DNA from: Branchiostoma floridae | Lineage: Eukaryota > Chordata > Leptocardii > Amphioxiformes > Branchiostomatidae | NCBI RefSeq assembly: GCF_000003815.2 | Contig: NC_049995.1 | Coordinates: 7,418,924-7,482,923, forward strand | Length of the DNA: 64,000 nucleotides | Direction of reading: 5' to 3' | In this document: piece after piece, positions 1 through 12,200 of the stretch | Numbering within the stretch: the first letter of the stretch is position 1 | Layout: each line of letters starts with the position of its first letter | The notes under the pieces: model-generated | Told to the model about the DNA's origin: nothing | Seen by the model: the letters and a program-made list of their open reading frames with translations, nothing else | The model's database searches: none | Program-made: the position numbers and the translations under genes

Positions 1-160
1 GAAGAATATCATATTTCTGCAAATCAACTTTTGAAAATGCAAATGTTTACATTGAAGAATATCGTATTTCTTCAAATCAACTTTTGAAAATAAAAATGTA
101 TACATTGAAGAAGATCATATTTCTGCAAATCAACTTTTGAAAATGCAAATGTTTGCAATT
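1..160. repeat. 53-bp tandem repeat, three copies
   Basis: Three consecutive copies begin at 1, 54 and 107, each opening GAAGAA(T/G)ATC and containing AAATCAACTTTTGAAAAT. Copies differ by a few substitutions. The array may continue to the left of the window. No coding potential. Confidence 0.85.
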
Positions 161-447
161 AAAGTATCATGTTACCCACTCTTATTTTTCATTCATTCAT
201 CCCTTTTACAACATACATATACAATGTACAATGTGGAGAAGTTGATATGTGGTATCTAATTACAGATTGTTTGATATTTCATATTTTTGTATACAGACAA
301 GGATGTTGGGGACAGGAAAGAGATATTGTCCATTTACTGACATTGTTGAATAGGGAATGCTTTGCACTCAGAATGCCGTAATTTTTGAACATTGACTTGC
401 TCCCAGCAGATTAAACTAGCTTAGTACAGTAATTCTTCATTTGTTAA

Positions 448-2344
448 GGCCACACCAATTTAACTTCTTGGTTCACGGATTTTTTCATAAAAAATATGGA
501 GCAAGAGGGCAAAATAAAAATAAAAATAAAAATTGTAAAATGGTTGGGGTAAAGGTAACGGCTAATCCAAAACATAAAGAAAAAAAGTTTTCAGCTTGAA
601 AAAAGTACAAAAACACTATTATTGTACAGTAAGGGACCGTACGGCGTTTAGTGAGGGGGGAGGGCCGGTCGCCAGAGGGTCGGGTCAAAAATTTTTTGCA
701 TGGCCCTCCCCCCAGTTAAAATTTTTTTTGCTAGGCCCTCCCCCCAAGACAAAATATTTTTGCTTGGCCCTCCCCCCTCCTATCAACTTTGAAAAAAATA
801 TTCAAGACGCCAATAAAACAATGCGCTCCCGCATTTGGAAATGTGCTTTGCGTCATACTTTTTCATGATTTTCATCGAGAAGCAGATCTCTCACCCCTAG
901 TAAAAAAAGGAAAACAGAATGGCTCAAAATATCTGCTAAATAGAGGGATAAATATCTGCTTCATAGAGGCATAAATATTTGCATTATAGAAGCTATTTCA
1001 TTATTTTGATATTAAAACAACACCTAAAAAGCATTTGTACCTGGATTTCTAGTAGATTTGCGCCACGAAGCGGCGCGCGCCCCGCTCCCTAAATTTACGT
1101 ATTGCAAGCTCGCGGGCGCGGGCCTGAGCGGCTTGACGGAAACTATTTTCAATTTACATATATTTTGGACTTTTTCTTGGTTCTGTGGTGGTAATAACTT
1201 ACGGTAAATCGGGGGAAAAAATGAAAACCAAAACGACAGCACGATTCGACTTCCAAAACTGTAGTGGGGAGGGGGGCGCCGACGCGTGACGCTGATTTTC
1301 CCACGGCGGGGTAAGACCGGTCGCCTCTCTCTAGCCGCCGGCGGGCGTGAGACCGCAGACTTGCAGGAGATCTTTTAGAAATGCCACGCTTTTTTTTGCC
1401 ACGATTTCCTGCATTGCTTTTTTATGGGAAAATTTGCTGGTTAGATGACATTTCTATGAAAAAAAAATACGAGGGTTTCAAGTTTTTGAGAACGACGTTC
1501 CGAACACCATGTTCGGCGCCAAAGGCACGAAGAATCGCAAGGTAGGTCCGGGAGAATTTTGAAATCTTGACCCTCTTAAAAGCTATTTCCTTCAGTTTGA
1601 GGAGATATTTTGCTGACAAACAAAGCTAACTTTAATAGCATTTCAATTTAGAAATACAAAATTAAATCCCCCCCAAACACATTATCACGATGTCGGTCAT
1701 CAAAGGCGCGAGGCCGGTCACGTCAAAAGGGATCCAGGGAAATTTGCAAATATTTACCCTCGAGCTCTGAAACGCCATTTCTTACATTTTGAGGGCAATA
1801 AGACAGGGGTAAATTTTGCTGGCAGACTAATCTAGAGTTTAATAACATTTCTGTGCGTGAAGAAGGTTTTCGAGGGCGTCATGCATAAGCCCCGCCCCCT
1901 CCCTTTCGCATTCTCACTGTATCCCGAGCGCCAACCTCGGGCGATCCCTTGCAGAGGTCCAGAAAAATTTTGAAATCTTGACCCTCTGAAACGCCGTTTC
2001 TTGAATTTTAAGGGACATATTTTGCTGGCAGACCAAGCTATTTTTTTTTGCTTGGCCCTCCCCCCAAGTAAAAAAAAAATTGCTAGGCCCTCCCCCTGGC
2101 AAAATATTTTTTTGCTTGGCCCTCCCCCCCCTGGCGACCGGCCCTCCCCCCTCGCTAAATGCCGTACGGTCCCTAACAGCACCTGTACCCACACAGCTTA
2201 TAATATAAAGGCCAATTTGCTACACCAGAAAGTTGGTGAATGGTTTCATTAATGGTGAAAATTTGCTGAGTGGTAATTTTTATTTTTTTTCCAAAAAATA
2301 GGAGCGAGCGAGTCCGTGAACCAAGAAATTAAATTGGTGTGGCC
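448..2344. mobile_element. Outer TIR element, PIF/Harbinger-like MITE carrying a nested element
   Basis: The left end at 448 reads GGCCACACCAATTTAACTTC. The right end is its near-perfect inverted copy, finishing at 2344, with about 32 bp of matching termini extending to TTGGTTCACGGA. Both ends are flanked by TAA (445-447 and 2345-2347), the 3-bp target duplication typical of PIF/Harbinger elements. No transposase ORF is visible. Most of the interior (633-2173) is a second TIR element, so the original outer element was only about 350 bp. Superfamily assignment rests on the TAA duplication and GGCC-type ends and is an inference. Confidence 0.7.
633..2173. mobile_element. Inner TIR element inserted in the outer one
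   Basis: The termini GGGACCGTACGGC (633) and its inverse ending at 2173 are flanked by TAA (630-632, 2174-2176). The inverted similarity runs inwards through the GGGGGAGGGCCGGTCGCC block, and both arms carry repeated TTTGCTTGGCCCTCCCCCC-like units. The centre (about 880-1960) is non-coding. It holds repeated modules around 1565, 1750 and 1971 that share the pattern 'ttgaccctc..aaacgccatttct..ttttgctggcagac'. Short ORFs in both arms are artefacts of the GC-rich repeats. Non-autonomous; Harbinger-like by its TAA duplication. Confidence 0.65.
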
Positions 2345-2468
2345 TAACGGTAGCAGGATTTTGATTTTAGCCTCTTGCGTTCACGCTACAACCACTGAAA
2401 ATTCATCATCTCAATAATTTGATCACTCAACATATGAGACAGTAAAGTCTGTTCTCCAGCTTAAGTTA

Positions 2469-3520
2469 CTGTAAATGCATTTAAGTTCACAGGGATTCAC
2501 TTTCACAGTAGCAGGGAAGTGGACTGTTCACGGTGGTTTTAAGTTTGCAGTATATAGCCATAGACTGTAGTAAAAAATCTATAATGGAAAATGTTTGTGG
2601 TGGTTTTAAGTGTTGTGGCCATTACGAAAACCGCAAACATAAAACCACTGTGAACATTTCTGCCTTTACAGTACATTCAGTAAATACCGTGAACTACTCC
2701 CTTTGCTGCAAACTGCTAAAATTACTGGCCGCCATATTATAAATGGATTTACATTATCGCACAGAGAGGGAAAAAGGCTTTTCAAAGAGACAGACATTTA
2801 GTGTTTTGATGTACTGTGAGTGCATTTAAGTTCGTGGGGATTTACTTTTGTGTTAGCGGGAAAATGGAGTGTTTGCAGGGGTTTTAAGTGTTTTTATGTT
2901 TGTAATGCCATAGACTGTAGTCTCATACTATAGAAAAATGTTCGCGGTGGTTTTAAGTCTCATTGAAGTGGCCACTGCGGAAACCATGAACATAAAACCA
3001 CCGGGAACATTTCTGCATTTACAGTACATTCATTAAATACAGTGAACTACTCCCATTGCTGCAAACTGCTAAAATTACTGACCACAATATTAATGGAATT
3101 ACATTATTGCACAGAGAGGGAAAAAGGCTTTTTAATGAGACAGACATGAAGTGTTTTGATGTACTATGAATGCATTTAAGTTCGTGGGGAGTTCGTGGTA
3201 GTAGGAAAATGGAGTGTTTGCAGGGGTTTTAAGTTCATAGTGCCATAGACTGTAGTCACATACTATAATAGAAAAATGTTTGTGGAGGTTTCGCATTGAA
3301 GTGGCCACCGCGAAAAACCGCAAACATAAAACCACCGTGAACATTTCTACATTTACAGTACATTCATTGAATACAGTGAACTACTCACTTTGCTTCAAGG
3401 AGTGTTGCAAGGACCGATGTCATTGCGGTTACCATGGCCGCAATATTAAATAGATTTACATTATTGCTCATAGAGGGAAAAAGGCTTTTCAATGAGACAG
3501 ACATGATGAAGTGTTCTGCT
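2469..3520. repeat. Triplicated TA-flanked MITE plus flank, period about 350 bp
   Basis: Three copies of a roughly 205-bp MITE (2469-2671, 2814-3024, 3164-3358) have ends related to CTGTAAATGC and GCATTTACAG. Each is followed by the same flank (CAGAGAGGGAAAAAGGCTTTT, near 2760, 3111 and 3470). The MITE and its flank therefore amplified together as a tandem array. Inside, the CGCGGTGGTTTTAAG-type blocks occur in both orientations. Related single copies occur at 7385-7591, 17340-17550 and around 23157, with a degraded relative near 37680-37850. Confidence 0.75.
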
Positions 3521-3594
3521 GTATGTTTCCAGTCACATATTGTTCAGTACCAAGGACAGGACACATAGCACAAACATGATTATTCCATTTCTAG

Positions 3595-3694
3595 NNNNNN
3601 NNNNNNNNNNNNNNNNNNNNNNNNNNNNNNNNNNNNNNNNNNNNNNNNNNNNNNNNNNNNNNNNNNNNNNNNNNNNNNNNNNNNNNNNNNNNNN
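3595..3694. other. Assembly gap (100 N)
   Basis: A run of exactly 100 N, probably a fixed-size placeholder of unknown true length. ORFs spanning it are meaningless. Confidence 0.99.
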
Positions 3695-3969
3695 TAGGGG
3701 GTCTAGCTGAATGGAAATGTTTTGAGAAGTGCAAATCAAAGGAGGGAATAATCGTATCTTCTATACTTCTATTTCAGTATAAATTAAGTAAGTCCAGTTG
3801 CTTTGGATGGCATTGCATGATAGAACTATTAGAATTCAATGTAAACATACTGGGCTGTTGAATACTCAAGAAACGTGTTTTGATTCAGTAAATTTAGTCA
3901 GTAAATTTAGCAGTCTTTAGAGCCCTTCAGATTTTGAATGGAAGGCGGGCCCTCTAAAATTGCTAGTAT

Positions 3970-4270
3970 CATCCACACAGACAGCATACTGATGACTTAC
4001 TTGTCCCCAATGTCATTTTCGGTAGTCTATTAATTCTAATCAACTCTCCTGTCAACCTGGAACACTCCCCCCCCCACGCTAGTAGACTCGTCCTCACAGA
4101 CAGCTTTCTGATGACTTACATGTACCCACAGGCTCGTACCCAATGTCATTTTCTGTAGACTGTCAATTTTAATCAACTGTCCTGTCAACCTTGAACATTC
4201 CACCCCCCCCCCCCCCCATGCTAGTAGACTCGTCCTCACAGACAGCATTCTGATGATGACTTACATGTCA
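3970..4270. repeat. Tandem repeat, unit about 150-165 bp, about two copies
   Basis: The phrases CACAGACAGC..TCTGATGACTTAC, CAATGTCATTTTC and CAACCTGGAACA recur in direct orientation at about 3970, 4095 and 4235, with C-homopolymers near 4067 and 4202. The array runs towards the gap at 4351. No gene is seen. Confidence 0.6.
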
Positions 4271-4350
4271 GGGCTCGAAATGTGCACCCAGGTGCACCCA
4301 AAATTGGAGCTGTGCACCCAATCATTTTCTGTGGGTGCACCCAATATTTT
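4267..4350. repeat. Truncated repeat with GTGCACCCA motifs
   Basis: The block starts CAGGGCTCGAAATGTGCACC and carries four GTGCACCCA or inverse motifs before the sequence disappears into the gap at 4351. The CAGGGCTCGAAAT start resembles the end of a non-autonomous hAT-type element. The other end is not visible. Confidence 0.35.
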
Positions 4351-4755
4351 NNNNNNNNNNNNNNNNNNNNNNNNNNNNNNNNNNNNNNNNNNNNNNNNNN
4401 NNNNNNNNNNNNNNNNNNNNNNNNNNNNNNNNNNNNNNNNNNNNNNNNNNNNNNNNNNNNNNNNNNNNNNNNNNNNNNNNNNNNNNNNNNNNNNNNNNNN
4501 NNNNNNNNNNNNNNNNNNNNNNNNNNNNNNNNNNNNNNNNNNNNNNNNNNNNNNNNNNNNNNNNNNNNNNNNNNNNNNNNNNNNNNNNNNNNNNNNNNNN
4601 NNNNNNNNNNNNNNNNNNNNNNNNNNNNNNNNNNNNNNNNNNNNNNNNNNNNNNNNNNNNNNNNNNNNNNNNNNNNNNNNNNNNNNNNNNNNNNNNNNNN
4701 NNNNNNNNNNNNNNNNNNNNNNNNNNNNNNNNNNNNNNNNNNNNNNNNNNNNNNN
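4351..4755. other. Assembly gap (405 N)
   Basis: Unresolved sequence. It probably hides the rest of the repeat that enters it from the left. Confidence 0.99.
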
Positions 4756-4829
4756 GAGGCTTTATCTTGGCTGATGGATTTTTGTAATAAACTAGTTAAT
4801 GATGTGCTGAAGGTTATATGAGACTGGTA

Positions 4830-5183
4830 CATCTTTGGCCATCAATTTTTGCAATATCAGGACTGTCTAGGGGGCCTCTAGGGGGATATTGGAATGCAGT
4901 ATTTTAGCCAGTCCCCTAGATGTTGAATAGAAATCCTGTTGAAGGCACAATGATACTACGGTGTCTGGGGGTATGCTCTCCTGGAAAATTTCAAAATCCA
5001 GACCCACTAGAATCTCTATTTTCTTTATTTTCAGGGGCAATTTTTGTTGGTAGTCTCAGCTTGGTTCAATTAGAATGTTTACATGTTAGTTTTTGTCATG
5101 GAACGAAATAGGCAAAATTTTTGTCCCCAGCAGCAAAATTCCATCAAAGGACGCTGGCTAGAACCCTGGCGGAATCTCTACTG
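4830..5183 (-). mobile_element. Degenerate CAGGG-end repeat fragment
   Basis: The right end reads GGACGCTGGCTAGAACCCTGG (about 5150-5170), preceded by CCCCAGCAGCAAAATTCCATC. The same end in the opposite orientation starts a fragment at 47307 (GGGTTCTAGCCAGC, then GTAATTTTGCTGCTGGGGA). The interior block at 4990-5070 resembles the modules inside the 633-2173 element. Probably an old non-autonomous hAT-type element related to, but distinct from, the 350-bp family. Confidence 0.4.
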
Positions 5184-5925
5184 TGGCATATATATCAAGT
5201 ATCATTTTTGCACTGAAAAACAGTAATTATCATAATGTCAATGTCTGTTAAAAGCCATTTGTGTTTCAAATGAATAGTTTGACTTTTTGGTAAGGTTTGC
5301 ACTTTGACTGTTGGAGAAAATAGCTTCCTTTTAGGAAGGACACATTGATTTCTGAACCCTCCCCAAAATTGAATATATACTACTTGACATTCAGTCATTC
5401 ACAGTCGCTGCAAGATGTTTATTTTCCCATGAACTGCAGTTACCTTGCTTGGAACAATCCATTTCACAAAGGGGGGTGTATGCCTTTATGTTGGCATTTT
5501 TATAGACAATTTAAGAGAAATGACAGACGAAAAATATACATATTTAGAATCAGGAAGAGGGACAATACATATAATTGTAGATGATTCATATGTATAATTA
5601 TGTTATAGGTTTGATTTGAATTGTTATCCTCAACAGAAATTTGTACCCCTCCTGCAAGATTTGGATTGTCCCAACATTATCATACACTAGCATACAGCAT
5701 GCAGGTACATTCTGTATGAGTGGACAAATTCTTCTATCCATTTTGTTTAAGGTCAGACTATGATGTGCTTTGTTTGTGGTTATTGATATTAGTGAATGAA
5801 AATTAATTAATGATACATGTACCGTGTACTGACTGTGTTGGTTTGGACAGAAGGGTAACTTATTTTGTATGATGTCGTACCAGCTGGCAACATTATTACG
5901 ATTTAAGCTTAAGAAATGGCAAAGA

Positions 5926-5934
5926 TGTGTGTGT

Positions 5935-5966
<32 letters not shown>

Positions 5967-6005
5967 ATTCATGTGTGTGTGTGTGTGTGTGTGTGTGTAC
6001 ATGTA

Positions 6006-6041
<36 letters not shown>

Positions 6042-6060
6042 CATATATATGTGTGTGTGT
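5926..6060. repeat. (TG)n microsatellite running into a gap
   Basis: Long TG runs, interrupted by ATTCA, ACATGTATGTA and ATGCATATATA, continue into the N run at 6061. ORFs of Cys-Val (plus strand) or His-Thr (minus strand) here are artefacts. Confidence 0.97.
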
Positions 6061-6160
6061 NNNNNNNNNNNNNNNNNNNNNNNNNNNNNNNNNNNNNNNN
6101 NNNNNNNNNNNNNNNNNNNNNNNNNNNNNNNNNNNNNNNNNNNNNNNNNNNNNNNNNNNN
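6061..6160. other. Assembly gap (100 N)
   Basis: A placeholder gap inside the TG microsatellite, ending 48 bp before the PKI start codon. The exon-1 splice acceptor region itself is intact. Confidence 0.99.
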
Positions 6161-6208
6161 ATAGGATTTGATTATTTGTTTCTTTGTTTGTTTGTTGACA
6201 GGTCATCT

Positions 6209-9200
6209 ATGACCAATAGTCGTGAGATGGCAGAGGTGGCCCACGAGACCGTGGGAGATTTTTCAGCGTGCGGTCGGAAAGGCAGGAGAAACGCGCTGCC
6301 TGACATCACAGAGGTCATGGCCAAGGAGAAATGTACCGTCACAGAAGCCAAACTGAGGCTAGAGGAACTCAGGATATCAGGTACATGTATGATTACTAGT
6401 ATTTAAGATTTTTATTACCCTCGCGACGCTCAGTCACACAGTTACAGACATAAAGTTTTGGGGATAAAGAAACCTTTTGGATAAATTATGTATCCTCCAA
6501 AGCAAACATAAAGAACGCTCTGATTAAGAAAAAGGAAGATACACACAGGAGATATCTCCTCTTCTGCTGGGTGTGTTTCTCCAGTGTGTTTCTCAACTAT
6601 TGAACTGAGCTTTGTTCCAACACAAAAGGGGAACTCACATTAAATTTTTAGTTGATCTAGCCGACCTTCGCCAGATGTCTGATTAAAATGCTGTGCTGAC
6701 AATATTCCGGCAATCAGAAGCGTGATGACTTCAGGAGCGAATCGTAGATGGCGGGAAGACGGAATCTACCACCGTCACGGTTCAGCGAGGGTTGATACGT
6801 TCCGATGTATATGATGTATGTGCTTCTTTGACGCCCGATTCGCTCCTGACGTCATCTCACTTCCAATTGCTGGAGCGCGGCGAATCAGACATCTGACAAA
6901 GGTCGACTAGATCGACCAAAAATTTTTGTTGAGTTATGTTATGTTTTGTAATAGCAGTGACAGATGAGTTTTCATTCGAATGTGTAATTGCGTTTCCGTA
7001 GGAAAACATATTGTTTTTATTGGGCTGTGCTCTTTTTTTTCTTCCATTGTCAGCCAATCAAAACTCTGGTTACTATGACGTAGGCTAAAATAGTATATAA
7101 AAGTTGATAGTACATAATACTGTCTGGTACAAGTAGCTCAGCTGGCAAAGCTACCATCTATGACACAGTAGGACGTAGGTTCGTGTCCAACCTTGGACGT
7201 TTTTTATCTAATCCATTTTTTTTCTTTTAAGAAATATACCTCATACATACAACACTTTCATCTAGTTTCAAACAGGGCAGCGCGCATTTAACAATGGCTT
7301 TTTATTTCTTTTTTGACGATTTTTCTTTTCCATTCGAAGGCATCCTGTACATTTGTATTTTCTGAAAATGTGGCCTGTCTAGTACTGTAAATGCAGAAAT
7401 GTTTGCGGTGGATTGATGTTTGCAGTTTTCACTGTGACCTCATTACCGCGAACTTAAAACCACCGCGAACATTTTTCTATTATTGTATTAGACTGCAGTC
7501 TATGGTGTTACCGCGAACTTAAATCCACCGCGAAAAGTCCCTTTTCCCGCTACCGCGAAATTAAATCCCCGCGAAATTAAATGCATTACAGTTTATTTCT
7601 AATTTTGTTCCAATAGTTTCCACATAAGAGCTAAGTCTTGAATTCTGGCTGTTTGCCCAGGCCAATTTCATTCTATAAAAGTTAGAGACAAAGATAAAGT
7701 GGCAACGGTGCAGAATCAAGAATAAAGAGACTCTTTTTACACAACCAGTGCTTTATTCTCACCGACGTTTCGGTGACCGTCTGTCACCTTCTTCAGGGCA
7801 ATTCTGACTGGTTCAAGCTGTCAAGAGTCTGCACTTTACAACTAGTTAACTACAACAGGGACGCAACCATGATTTGCCTGGGGTAATTTGATTCTAAACC
7901 CAAGTAGGGCAGTCTGCAAACTGAAATTTTGCAGTTGGAACACCACTTTTTCCCTCCTACATGCATTTTAATGTATCTATAGGATGGAATAAAAGATTAT
8001 GGAAGTACTAGTCAATTAGGAGAAAGTAATAACTTGGAAGTGGGGTAACCTGAAATGTTAATGGCGCAACCTGGCTTTTGACTCAGGTTACCACCTGGGC
8101 AAACTAGTTGAAAATAGTGTTTAAAGCACTGAACTTGTCTTTTAGTTCCAAACCACCACTCCTACATGTATTTGCATCCACATAATTCTGTATTCCTCAG
8201 ACACCCCTCAGAGTTGGTGGTTACAGATTATCATGGAATGTTTGCCAAAACCAATGACTGTCAAACTTCCCTGCAGCTGAGCTCATAATTACAACTCCCC
8301 TCTGTATCATTATCTCTACTGTATAACAATCCACGGGTCCTGGTTCCTCTTGGAGGGGGCTAGCCAATATGGCAAACATACACGGTGGGCAAAAGACATA
8401 TGGGGCCGTCTGTCTATCACTCGGCCTACACTGTCCTTAGGCTAGTATTAAATTTGCATATGCAAACAATCAGTCTGACTGGTGAATTGTTATCTCCATG
8501 AAAAATGGAGATATTGTTCTGGGTGTGTCTGTATGTGTCTGTGTGTACATGTGTTTCTGTTTGTATTTACAGATTTTTGAGTCAGTATACCACAAAAACC
8601 TCTGGATGGATTACAATGATTTTTTTTCTATGTCGGTAGGTGTAAGGATGACGAAGGTCAAGGTCAGTTTTGGTCCCCCTGGTTTGTGACCTTGGTATTG
8701 CAGCAGAACTTCCTGGATGTGACTGTTTCAAAATCATATCCAGTTGCTTGAGTAACTACTTTTTGGCGTATCTTATTACCTGGATGTCTAACCTACATCG
8801 ACTTTTCCTGGATGTGATTATGATTTTGACCTTGAGCCAAACCATACTTTCAATTCTTTGAGCATCCCATTACACTACCTCTGCCCTATATTCTCCCAGC
8901 CTCTTAAATATTCACATAGCTAAGAACATACTTCACCAAGACAAACATTCCAGCTGATTACAATCTACCTCTATTTTCAGGTACTAGGTTAAAACCAACT
9001 GGAAATGGGAAATACGCACAATATACAATGTAACGCTAGTTCACCTTAAAGTTTATTTGTGGGGTAACCTTTATCCGTTGTATTTAACACCACTGGGTAT
9101 TTCGGGATGCCAAGTCGACGGACGGTTGTCTCAAACTGCATTATATTGGAAAAAATGCAATTTGAAACCAGCGTCCATCAACGTGATATCCCTAAATATC

Positions 9201-12200
9201 CTGTTTTTAGGTACAACGGATATAGGTTACCCCGCGAATAAAGGTGAACTAGCGTTATTTGGTTAACTTTTCTCTGAAGGTTCCTGGCAACAATTTATTG
9301 AATGCGCCAAGACAGTTGAAGAATGTATCCCAGTTGAAGAATGTATCTGCCAAAAATGGATTATTTTGCAAAATTGGCCCAACGCCCAGCTGGCGTGAAT
9401 GCCGTGCAGCTGTGTGATTAAGCGTTCTCTCTGTTGGAAATGGGACATCTATGGAGCCGTCCCAGATTCTATTTGTGGTGACACATTCCTCAAGGAGCTG
9501 ACACAAATGTGAAACTACATGTACGGTGATGTGCCCTCCCGGTACAAGACACTTAGGCTTGATTATGGGATACAGGGTTTTTCTAGGAAAAAATTACAAG
9601 GGGGACCATTAAGAGAGAGCAGAGCATGAGGGGATGGTGTGGAAGGTGTGGACTTTTAGAGAATTTTTAAGTTCAAATTGGGCATTTTATTAGGCTGTCG
9701 CCCCCCTGGTATAAGACACTTAGGCTTGATTATGGGATACAGGGGTTTTCTAGGAAAAAGTCACAATGGGGACCATTAAGAGGAAGCAGAGCATGAGGGG
9801 ATGGTGTGGAAGGTGTGGACTTTTAGAGAATTTTTAAGTTCAAATTGGGCATTTTATTAGGCTTCCGCCCCCCTGGTACAAGACACTTAGGCTTGATTAT
9901 GGGATACAGGGTTTTTTTAGGAAAAAATTACAAGGGGGATCATTAGGAGGGAGCAGAGCACGAGGGGATGGTGTGGAAGGTGTGGAGTTTTAGAGAATTT
10001 TAAGTTCAAAATGGGCATTTTATTAGGCCTCCGCCCCCCTGGTACAAGACACTTAGGCTTGATTATGGGATACAGGGTTTTTCTAGGAAAAAATTTTCTA
10101 GGAAAGAATTTGATCCATACTTCCTAAATTCAGAGTGGTGCAGGTAAAATTTGTCTGGTTCAGGTAATTTTCTATGTTACCTGCACCAGTGCAGGTATGC
10201 AGAAAAAAGTATTTTGAGCCCTGGAATTGTATGTTTGACAGAGGATTTGCTCTATAAAATAAGGTATGGGGGTACAGCACCCCTGTAAGTGTAACTCCAT
10301 GTTAGACAAAGGCCTTGGAAAGTAAAGGACTAATACCTGGATAACCTTATTGTAATGCTTCTTTTACCCTTACTTAGATCAGAGGCTATTTCCTTAGTAT
10401 GAATTACATTTTGTATCTTTAATCTTGTCCTTAAAGAGCCTAAAAGAGCTTTGTCCTAAAAGAGTCTTGTCTTTTAGAAAAGAGCTTTTGTCCTTGGCTT
10501 AGGTCAATGAAATTCTATCCTTCTGTGATTCATCTTGCACCTTTGAGCTGCTCCCTTGTATCGATTCAGATAGCTAAACCTATTTTCTTTCCAATTTGTG
10601 TCAGGACAAAAGCAGACGCAAGATGAGAGATCTAATTTTGCCCCAGCTATCCATAGCTCACCCGTTATCCCCATAGTTCTCCCAACTATGATCGATAAAC
10701 CCTTTACTCACACCAGACATGGGTAGAATAGCTGAGGTGCACTTTCTGACATTGATTAAAATCTCCAGGAAGAAAGTGGTCCTCTAAAGGCCTAGAAGCT
10801 TTACCAACTGGCTGCTTCCATTCACCTTTCTGTCTTTGAATTTGCGAGGGAATGTATCATGTCCTGTAGTTTCTATGAGATAACATAGTGAAAGATGATG
10901 AGTACTTGATGCCTGCGGTTGTAATTGTCAATATTAATCAAAACAAGCATTACGTGCAATACCTTAGTTTATGTGCAAGTAAACCCATGATGCTAGGTGT
11001 TAACCTGTGTACTGCATTTCAATGTATGCACAGCTAGGGGGGATACCGGAACGGTGTCCTTGGTACAAAACTGTCTTTTCTTGAATGTTTTACCAGTCCA
11101 GAATAAACGGACATTAAAAAAATCAGTGAACCAGATTTTGGACCGATTAGAAAATGAACTGATTATACAGGCAGGCATTCATGTGTTTGGGGGGCTTACA
11201 GGTGCAAGAAAATAACGAGCAAAGAAGAGGAGAGTTGATAACCATTTTTACCAATTTTCTACGGTCAAACTTGGTCTAAAATAGAGGCAGTTAGTCTTAT
11301 TTACATGAAGATAGGATTTTAAAATGCCACAGATAACTAGGTTAAGGTCTGGAACAGGACCTGATCCTCTGTATCTGGACCATACCCGTACCTGAATTTT
11401 CTATACCCATACCCACCCTTATGTATATTCATATAGCGTCATTGTTACATTTAGTCACAATTGATAGATAAAGGTAAACGGTAGAGGTAAAGGTAGCCCC
11501 ATAGCCCTTTTGAGACCAAAGAGGCACTGGGTTGCTATCTACTGTGTCTTGGGCATGGTATTGAAAACCGGAGTCCATCCTCTCCTTCCGCTGCCTTTTA
11601 CCTCCCCAACCGAAGTGAGAAGAACCCATTTTGTACCTGTATAGAGTGCGGAAAGATGTATTAGATGCCTTTCCTAAGGACACAATGTCTAGCCTGGAAT
11701 AATTGGAATTTCCTACTAACAACAGCGAGGGAAATATTCTAATTTTGAGCATTTGATATCTGACCATGGTTCTGAAAACAAGGCTGCTTTAAAAACAGCT
11801 TTCTAGTAACTGTAACTTCGTTAACATTAACTGGTGGCTTTACTGTATATCTGTCATTCTTGTGGACACTTTAACAGTGTGTTAGATTTGTTTTTGAAAC
11901 ATATATAGTATAGGCAGTCACACAGTGGAAATGCCTGTCATAAACCCTTAAAATAGAACCATTTTCAAGATGTAAGTTTTTTTTTACTGTAGAAGTCATC
12001 CTTTCATGTGTCTTTTCAACTAGCAACTATTTATGTTCAAGTCCAACCCTGTTATTTCTCATTGATTTGCATTGATCTGAGTCTGATTTTATCAAAGGAA
12101 AATACAGGGCTTTGAAATAGGATCTCTCTAGTTGCCCCATGGATGTTCAAAGAACGTGCCTGGTAAGTGACACCATCAGTTGCGTTCAAAGCAGAACTCC

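Noticed and set aside
596..868. ORFs in the GGCCCTCCCCCC-rich arms (also 1832-2252)
   Set aside because: They arise from low-complexity inverted arms of the transposon; mirror-image ORFs occur in the opposite arm and no protein family is matched.
5598..6406. Cys-Val and His-Thr ORFs over the TG repeat
   Set aside because: Microsatellite translation interrupted by N. Only the part from 6209 is real (PKI exon).
7127..7198. Functional tRNA call (also 47072-47157, 19685-19764)
   Set aside because: A and B boxes are present but anticodon or acceptor stems are broken, and SINE-type bodies follow at least at 19545-19764.
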